Assembly (NCBI GenBank): GCA_944325225.1
Contig: CALUZQ010000002.1
Location: 43,178 to 107,177 of the forward strand
DNA: 64,000 nt
Source of the DNA: an uncultured Elusimicrobiales bacterium
Lineage (GTDB): Bacteria; Elusimicrobiota; Elusimicrobia; Elusimicrobiales; Elusimicrobiaceae
Direction of reading: 5' to 3'
Within the stretch, counting starts at the first letter, position 1. Every line of letters begins with the position of its first letter. A program made the translations under genes and the position numbers. The notes below the pieces were generated by a model, which searched no databases, was not told where the DNA came from, and worked only from the letters and a program-made list of their open reading frames with translations. Of the stretch, positions 62,102 through 64,000 are shown piece after piece.

Positions 62102-63469
62102 ATGACAAAAAAAGTATATGCCCAGGCGTCCTTGGGGGAACTGTGGCATTTATCTTATCCGCTGATTGTTACTATGGCGGCGCAGGTGGTCATGCAGTTT
62201 GTGGACCGTATGTTTTTGGCGTGGTATTCCCACGATGCGCTGGCGGCGTGTGTGCCGGCGGGCGTATTGGCGATGACTTTCGCTTCTATGTTTATGGGAT
62301 TGGCCAGCTATACCAGTGTGTTTATTTCCCAATACTATGCAAAGAAGAAATATGCTTCGGTTACGATTTCTTTATGGCAGGGAATTTTTTTGGCGATACT
62401 TTCGTCGTTGGTGCTGGCGGGGCTGACGCCGCTTGGCAAGGCCATTATTAACGCTTTCGGGCACGATGCCCCGGTGCGGGCGCTGGAACTGAAATACTTC
62501 GCCATTTTAAATATCTTCGGCGGATTAGCGGTTATTAATAATGCACTGGCCAGCTTTTTCAGCGGCCGCGGAAAAACCAAAATCCCCATGTGGGCGGCCG
62601 TAGTGGGAAATATCGTCAACATTGGGTTGGACTATGTGATGATTTTTGGAAAGCTCGGTTTTCCGGCTATGGGTATTGAAGGCGCCGCGTGGGCAACGAT
62701 TATCGGCAGTGCCTCTATTACGCTTATTTTCTGCACGCTGATTTTTGCCGGCAAAGTGCGCAAAGCGTTTAAAGTCAGCCGGCTGGCGGGGTTTTATAAG
62801 CCGGTATTTTCGCGTTTGCTGCGTTTTGGATTGCCAAACGGATTCGGATTTTTAATGGATATTTTATCCTTTACCCTTTTTACTTTTATGATTGGCAACA
62901 TTGACACGCTTTCTTTGCAGGCCAGTAATGTGGTTATGTCTATGCAGCCGGTGGTGTTTACGGTTATTTTGGGGCTGGGCATCGGCATTCAAATTTTAGT
63001 TAGCAAATACCAGGGATTAAAACGGCCCGATTTGAGCGTGCGGGTGATTAAAAATGCCTGTAAAATCGGGTATGCGTATGCGGGGGCGGTAGGGGTGTCG
63101 TTCTTCTTTTTTGCACCGCTGTTTGTAGGGCTTTTTATACCGGCTTCCTCACCGGATGCGGCGGCTATTACCGCTAAAACTTATCCGCTGATGAAGCTGG
63201 TTAGCTTCTTTGTACTCTTTGACGCCACTTACTTGATTTTCGGCGAGGCCATCCGCGGAGCGGGCGATACGAAATTTTATATGTACATTATGCTTTTCTG
63301 CGCTTGGGGATTATTGATTCCCGGTACTTGGCTGATTGTGTACAAGCTGCATTTGTCGGTATTTTGGGTGTGGAGCTGGCTGACTTTTTACGCCGCGCTG
63401 ACAGCGGTTTTTATGCTGGGCCGTTTTTTGACGGGCAAGTGGAAAAAAATCAGTGTAACAGAAAGTTAA
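62102..63469 (+). CDS. MATE family multidrug/cation exporter
   Basis: A 455-residue, twelve-helix transporter made of two six-helix halves (about 10-210 and 230-450), the MATE layout. N-terminal motif LWHLSYPLIVTMAAQVVMQFVDRMFLAW and the FSGRGKTKIPMWAAVVGNIVNIGLDYVMIF block, repeated in the second half as FGEAIRGAGDTKFYM, are typical. It exports drugs or metabolites against Na+ or H+. ATG 62102 is preferred because AGGAG (62088-62092) is 9 bases upstream; ATG 62096 is only 3 bases away. The small dyad GGATA-CTT-TATCC (62043-62055) in front may be an operator, but no regulator gene is near. Confidence 0.92.
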   Translation: MTKKVYAQASLGELWHLSYPLIVTMAAQVVMQFVDRMFLAWYSHDALAACVPAGVLAMTFASMFMGLASYTSVFISQYYAKKKYASVTISLWQGIFLAILSSLVLAGLTPLGKAIINAFGHDAPVRALELKYFAILNIFGGLAVINNALASFFSGRGKTKIPMWAAVVGNIVNIGLDYVMIFGKLGFPAMGIEGAAWATIIGSASITLIFCTLIFAGKVRKAFKVSRLAGFYKPVFSRLLRFGLPNGFGFLMDILSFTLFTFMIGNIDTLSLQASNVVMSMQPVVFTVILGLGIGIQILVSKYQGLKRPDLSVRVIKNACKIGYAYAGAVGVSFFFFAPLFVGLFIPASSPDAAAITAKTYPLMKLVSFFVLFDATYLIFGEAIRGAGDTKFYMYIMLFCAWGLLIPGTWLIVYKLHLSVFWVWSWLTFYAALTAVFMLGRFLTGKWKKISVTES

Positions 63470-63490
63470 AAAAGAAATGTTTTGTTTTAC

Positions 63491-63517
63491 AAGCGGCCTT
63501 TTAAAGGCCGCTTTTTT
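63491..63517 (+). terminator. Rho-independent terminator after the MATE gene
   Basis: AAGCGGCCTTT (63491-63501) pairs with AAAGGCCGCTT (63503-63513), an 11-base inverted repeat with its centre unpaired, ending in six T (63512-63517). Confidence 0.93.
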
Positions 63518-63624
63518 ATAGGGTATGACCGGTATGAAAACACCCATTAATCGTTAGGGCCCCGACTAGGGGTGTACTTTTTCCGACGGGAAAAAGTACC
63601 AAAAAGCGTCCGCCCCCGGCGTCC

Positions 63625-63710
63625 TATAAAAAGCAGGTTGTGGCAGGAAATTTTATAACTCGCTATGCTCAAACAATAAAATTTCTAATCCGCCCCAACC
63701 GCTTTTTATA
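63625..63710 (+). repeat. Long imperfect inverted repeat
   Basis: The left arm starts TATAAAAAGC (63625-63634), continues AGGTTGTGGC, then AAATTTTAT (63648-63656). The right arm ends GCTTTTTATA (63701-63710) and read in reverse complement gives TATAAAAAGC, GGTTGGGGC, then AGAAATTTTATTG. Arms of about 34-37 bases match with a few mismatches and gaps around a loop of about 15 bases. Confidence 0.75.
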
Positions 63711-63831
63711 AGCAGGACAAAGGGGCGGTTTCAACGGCAAAACAGCCACGGCAAAGTGAAAACGACCCCTTGGTTTCATCACTGCTTTGCAGCTACAACA
63801 AAAAGCGGAAAACCACTTTCCCTATTTTTAG

Positions 63832-63972
63832 AGCACGACAGTGCGTAAATAGTGAGGCCCAACCGACTCGCGCTAACGGGCATAGAACAGGGTGGGGCGG
63901 CTTGCTGGTTGTTTTGTAAGAGTGCAACATAGCACGAACAGTGTGGCTTAACCCAGTCGCATGAACGGGTAA
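63832..63972 (+). repeat. Degenerate direct repeat, two units about 100 bases apart
   Basis: Unit 1 (63832-63882) and unit 2 (63931-63972) share, in the same order, AGCACGA-x-CAGTG, a GAGGC/TGGCT part with AACC/ACCC, TCGC and AACGGG. Unit 1 has an extra block of about 8-9 bases. The match is clear but imperfect. Two units are not enough to call an array. Confidence 0.6.
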
Positions 63973-64000
63973 CAAGTTGGGAGCCCAGCCCCTGGGCTTG

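Larger units (their letters stand above)
63518..64000 (+). other. Non-coding, repeat-rich stretch to the window end
   Basis: I see no credible gene in these 483 bases: the only 60-codon frame (- strand, 63793-63975) has no ribosome site and lies across a repeat. The sequence holds several inverted repeats: GTACTTTTTCC with GGAAAAAGTAC (63574-63599, 11 bp, 4-base loop); a long imperfect one (next entry); and AGCCCAG-CCC-CTGGGCT (63982-63998). The stretch starts right after a terminator. It may be a structured RNA, a dead mobile element or a dispersed intergenic repeat. Confidence 0.7.

Noticed and set aside
63832..63972. CRISPR-like array
   Set aside because: Only two imperfect units, of different length, with no cas genes in the window.
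63793..63975. 60-codon - strand gene near the window end
   Set aside because: No ribosome site, no recognised family, and it lies across a non-coding direct repeat.

Overview
The window is a stretch of diderm (Gram-negative type) bacterial chromosome. It has a TolC-type outer-membrane channel, a secretin, a PorV-like outer-membrane barrel, an EnvC-like amidase activator and surface-polysaccharide enzymes. Nearly every gene is on the + strand, with very short or negative spacing. PorV/FlgD-type surface proteins beside a Tad pilus locus, together with a small fermenter-like core gene set, make me think of the Elusimicrobiota (a gut Elusimicrobium relative). That assignment is an inference from gene content and was not tested. 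No tRNA, rRNA, CRISPR array or insertion sequence was seen.

Layout. 1-3567: end of a surface-polysaccharide cluster (CDP-glucose 4,6-dehydratase C-terminus, FAD oxidoreductase, DUF4422 and GT8 glycosyltransferases) closed by a terminator. 3582-10283: an efflux operon of the E. coli cecR-ybhGFSR type (TetR, TolC, HlyD, two ABC ATPases, two ABC-2 permeases) with a consensus promoter overlapped by a symmetric operator. 10368-15441: M50 protease, trpS, scpA, scpB and glgA; scpB has an in-frame stop followed by 93 further in-frame sense codons. 15451-21218: alkaline phosphatase, an ftsX-envC-ctpA envelope operon without ftsE, and tsaD. 21232-23941: a solute-binding-protein fold without a signal peptide, next to a GAF-GAF-GGDEF diguanylate cyclase.

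24158-30242: a roughly 1,665-residue secreted protein with FlgD-type Ig modules and a C-terminal domain like type IX sorting domains, then a PorV-like barrel. 30246-47123: a Tad/Flp pilus locus with unusual architecture: three Flp-type pilins (one of only 58 residues), two TadE-like pseudopilins, CpaB, a minimal secretin, a TadZ-TadA fusion ATPase, an enlarged TadB, TadC, and a TPR protein. Inserted in it is a signalling block (HAMP sensor, histidine kinase, receiver-kinase hybrid, LuxR-type regulator) and a thioredoxin-fold protein. No prepilin peptidase is present in the window. 47262-57993: two transcription units with six membrane-anchored, low-complexity or cysteine-rich envelope proteins that I cannot assign to families, including a clear paralogous pair. 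This cassette, with the modified Tad locus, is the best candidate for an undescribed system.

58206-63469: TPR protein, rsmA, a convergent glutamate formimidoyltransferase (the only confident - strand gene), a cold-shock protein with a 5' hairpin, and a MATE exporter. 63518-64000 has no credible gene but holds several inverted repeats and a degenerate direct repeat.
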